DNA of 64,000 bases from Amycolatopsis aidingensis (GTDB lineage: Bacteria > Actinomycetota > Actinomycetes > Mycobacteriales > Pseudonocardiaceae), in the NCBI RefSeq assembly GCF_018885265.1, contig NZ_CP076538.1:3818001-3882000 (forward strand). The letters are read 5' to 3'. This document shows positions 62,524 to 64,000 of the stretch, one piece after another; position 1 is the first letter of the stretch; each line of letters begins with the position of its first letter. The notes beneath the pieces are model-generated. The model was not told the DNA's origin. It saw only the letters and a program-made list of their open reading frames with translations, and searched no databases. Both the position numbers and the translations under genes were made by a program.

Positions 62524-63860
62524 CAGCCACCTCGACGTTCGGCGCGCATGACCAGACCCTCCGGCACCAGGGTCGTGGCGGTCACGGGGCGCACCGGGTG
62601 GTCGGGCAGCGGACGCAGCCGCCACCTGCCGGCCAGCGTGGCAAGGGTCAGGGTGGTCTCGATGACCGCGAAGTGGTCGGCGATGCACTTACGCACGCCG
62701 GCGCCGAACGGGATGACCGCATCGTGCGGGATCCGGGTGGGCCGGTCCGGCAGCCAGCGGTCGGGGTCGAACCGATGCGGGTCCGGGAACACCGCCGGGT
62801 CGCGGTGCACGATATACGGGATCACCAGCACCGGGCTGCCCGCGGGGACGTGGTAGCCGCCGAGATCGACATCGGCGAGCGCGCGGCGGCTGATCATCCA
62901 CGCGGGTGGGTAGCACCGGAGTACCTCGGAGATGATCCGGCCGGTGAGCTCCAGGCGGGGCAGGTCCTCGTAGCGGGCCGCGCGGCCGCCGAGTACCTGG
63001 TCGACCTCCGTGTGCAGCCGTTCTTCGAGGTCCGGGTGGCGGCCGAGTTCGTGGAACGCCCAGGACAGCGCGCTGGTGGACGTCTCCCCTCCGGTGGCGA
63101 GCATGGTCATGACCTGGTCGCGGATCTCGGTGTCGGACAGGGGCTCGCCGGTGTCCGGGTCGCGGGCCCCGGTGAGCGTGGTCAGTAGGTCGGTGTCCTT
63201 GGCCTCCGCCTTGTGGTGGGTCGCGATGGCATGCGCCGCGGCCTGGTGCAGCCCGGCCAGCAGCCGGGCGTGGCGCTGGTTGCGCGGGGTCGGCAGCCTG
63301 CTGGTCAGGGCCCGTACCGGGTTGAACATCCGGCGCTGCACCTCGCGCAGTGCCAGCGGGAAGTCGCGGCGGAAGTCGCCGTGCAGCGTGCCGATGGAGG
63401 AGGGCAGCAGCGCCCGGATGGTGATGCCGAGCAACAGACCGTGCATCTCGGTGCGGACATCGAGACGCTGACCGTCGCGCCAGGTGGTCGACAGCTGCTC
63501 GATCTCCTGCCGCATGGCCTCGGCGTAGCCCGCCATCCGGTTGCGATGGAAGTGCGGCTGCAACAGCCGGCGTTGCCTGCGGTGGGTCTCCCGCTCCGAG
63601 GTGAGCACGCCGTTGCCGACCAGCACCCGCAGCTGGGCTCCGCCCTCGCCCTTGTCGAAGCTGCCGGCCTGCACGACCAGCACCTCGCGTGCCATCTCGG
63701 CCTCGGTCACCAGGTAGATGGTGCGCGGGCCGAGTTTGATCCGCACGACGCTGCCATGCCGCCGCAACGAGTCCAGGAACGCCAGCCGACGCTCACGGCG
63801 CAGGGGCAGCAGATGACCGACTAGCGGCAGTCCACCCGTGGCCAGCGCCGGAACCGCCAT
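62520..63860 (-). CDS. Cytochrome P450
   Basis: A 446-aa soluble bacterial P450. I-helix LATGGETSTSALSWA (Thr conserved), K-helix ExxR in SEVLR, PERF-like region FDPDRW, heme loop PFGAGVRKCIADHFA with the axial Cys. The residue two after the Cys is Ala instead of the common Gly. Overall character resembles pentalenene-oxygenase-like or fatty-acid P450s. ATG 63860 has GGAAGGGGG upstream; GTG 63887 is less likely. No ferredoxin partner within the window; substrate unknown. Confidence 0.9.
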   Translation of the reverse strand: MAVPALATGGLPLVGHLLPLRRERRLAFLDSLRRHGSVVRIKLGPRTIYLVTEAEMAREVLVVQAGSFDKGEGGAQLRVLVGNGVLTSERETHRRQRRLLQPHFHRNRMAGYAEAMRQEIEQLSTTWRDGQRLDVRTEMHGLLLGITIRALLPSSIGTLHGDFRRDFPLALREVQRRMFNPVRALTSRLPTPRNQRHARLLAGLHQAAAHAIATHHKAEAKDTDLLTTLTGARDPDTGEPLSDTEIRDQVMTMLATGGETSTSALSWAFHELGRHPDLEERLHTEVDQVLGGRAARYEDLPRLELTGRIISEVLRCYPPAWMISRRALADVDLGGYHVPAGSPVLVIPYIVHRDPAVFPDPHRFDPDRWLPDRPTRIPHDAVIPFGAGVRKCIADHFAVIETTLTLATLAGRWRLRPLPDHPVRPVTATTLVPEGLVMRAERRGGW

Positions 63861-64000
63861 GCCGCCCCCTTCCCGGAATCCCGTCACGGACCACGAGGGT
63901 AGGGCAGCATCCCCTGGCCAGGGTGGGAAACGGCCAGATCGGCAGTACGGATCACCGCTCCGGCCCCGCTACGCCGGCCGGGCACCGGCTGGGGCGCCGA

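Noticed and set aside
1..64000. tRNA or rRNA genes
   Set aside because: No cloverleaf-like or rRNA sequence was recognised by eye; a dedicated covariance-model search would be decisive.

Overview
The window is high-GC actinomycete DNA. Its family content (DUF3090, DUF3097, an MAB_1171c-type membrane protein, a DUF6879 gene next to an XRE/DUF5753 regulator, several ECF42 sigma factors) suggests a Pseudonocardiaceae-like filamentous organism; the genus is not decidable from the sequence alone. No rRNA, tRNA or CRISPR array was recognised.

Left end (1-14 kb): one edge of an enediyne natural-product cluster. A secreted FG-GAP/UnbV-type protein (minus strand, cut by the window edge) diverges from an operon of iterative enediyne PKS (pksE), hot-dog thioesterase and flavin reductase. 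A perfect 21-bp-stem terminator closes the operon. Two regulators (AraC, TetR) and a two-gene hydroxycinnamoyl-CoA pathway (4-coumarate:CoA ligase plus HCHL-type hydratase/lyase) follow, which could supply a 4-hydroxybenzoyl-type unit. The rest of the cluster must lie to the left.

14-21 kb: two DUF899 thioredoxin-like proteins with CxxC motifs surround an SDR, an HxlR regulator and an SRPBCC protein. Next comes an arsenic module: arsM, divergent from arsR-acr3-arsC, with a clear palindromic operator.

21-42 kb: mostly chromosomal-type genes: amidohydrolase, LD-carboxypeptidase, prolyl-oligopeptidase-type S9 peptidase, DUF3090/SCO1664/phosphotransferase, PLP decarboxylase, DUF3097, NfeD plus SPFH protein, FolK and SGNH hydrolase. 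There is a decayed SDR-LysR patch at 30.9-31.7 kb and an XRE/DUF6879 module at 32-34 kb.

33-53 kb: four separate ECF42-type sigma factor + YCII/DGPF pairs lie within 20 kb, interspersed with divergent regulator/target pairs (NmrA-TetR, MFS-TetR, ArsR-SRPBCC, MarR-WrbA) that have visible operators.

53-64 kb: class A beta-lactamase, coiled-coil zinc-ribbon protein, DHFR-like protein, then a small catabolic island (FAD monooxygenase, truncated TetR, amidase with small subunit, MBL hydrolase). The island is bracketed by two degenerate copies of the same protein tail, read here as Tn3-type transposase ends, with a serine-recombinase remnant beyond. A cytochrome P450 closes the window.

Four conserved genes (pksE, acr3, the XRE regulator, the FAD monooxygenase) each carry one apparent single-base deletion in a short G/C run. 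This looks more like base-calling error than biology, and the genes are annotated accordingly. Two 81-bp palindromic elements sit at convergent gene ends.
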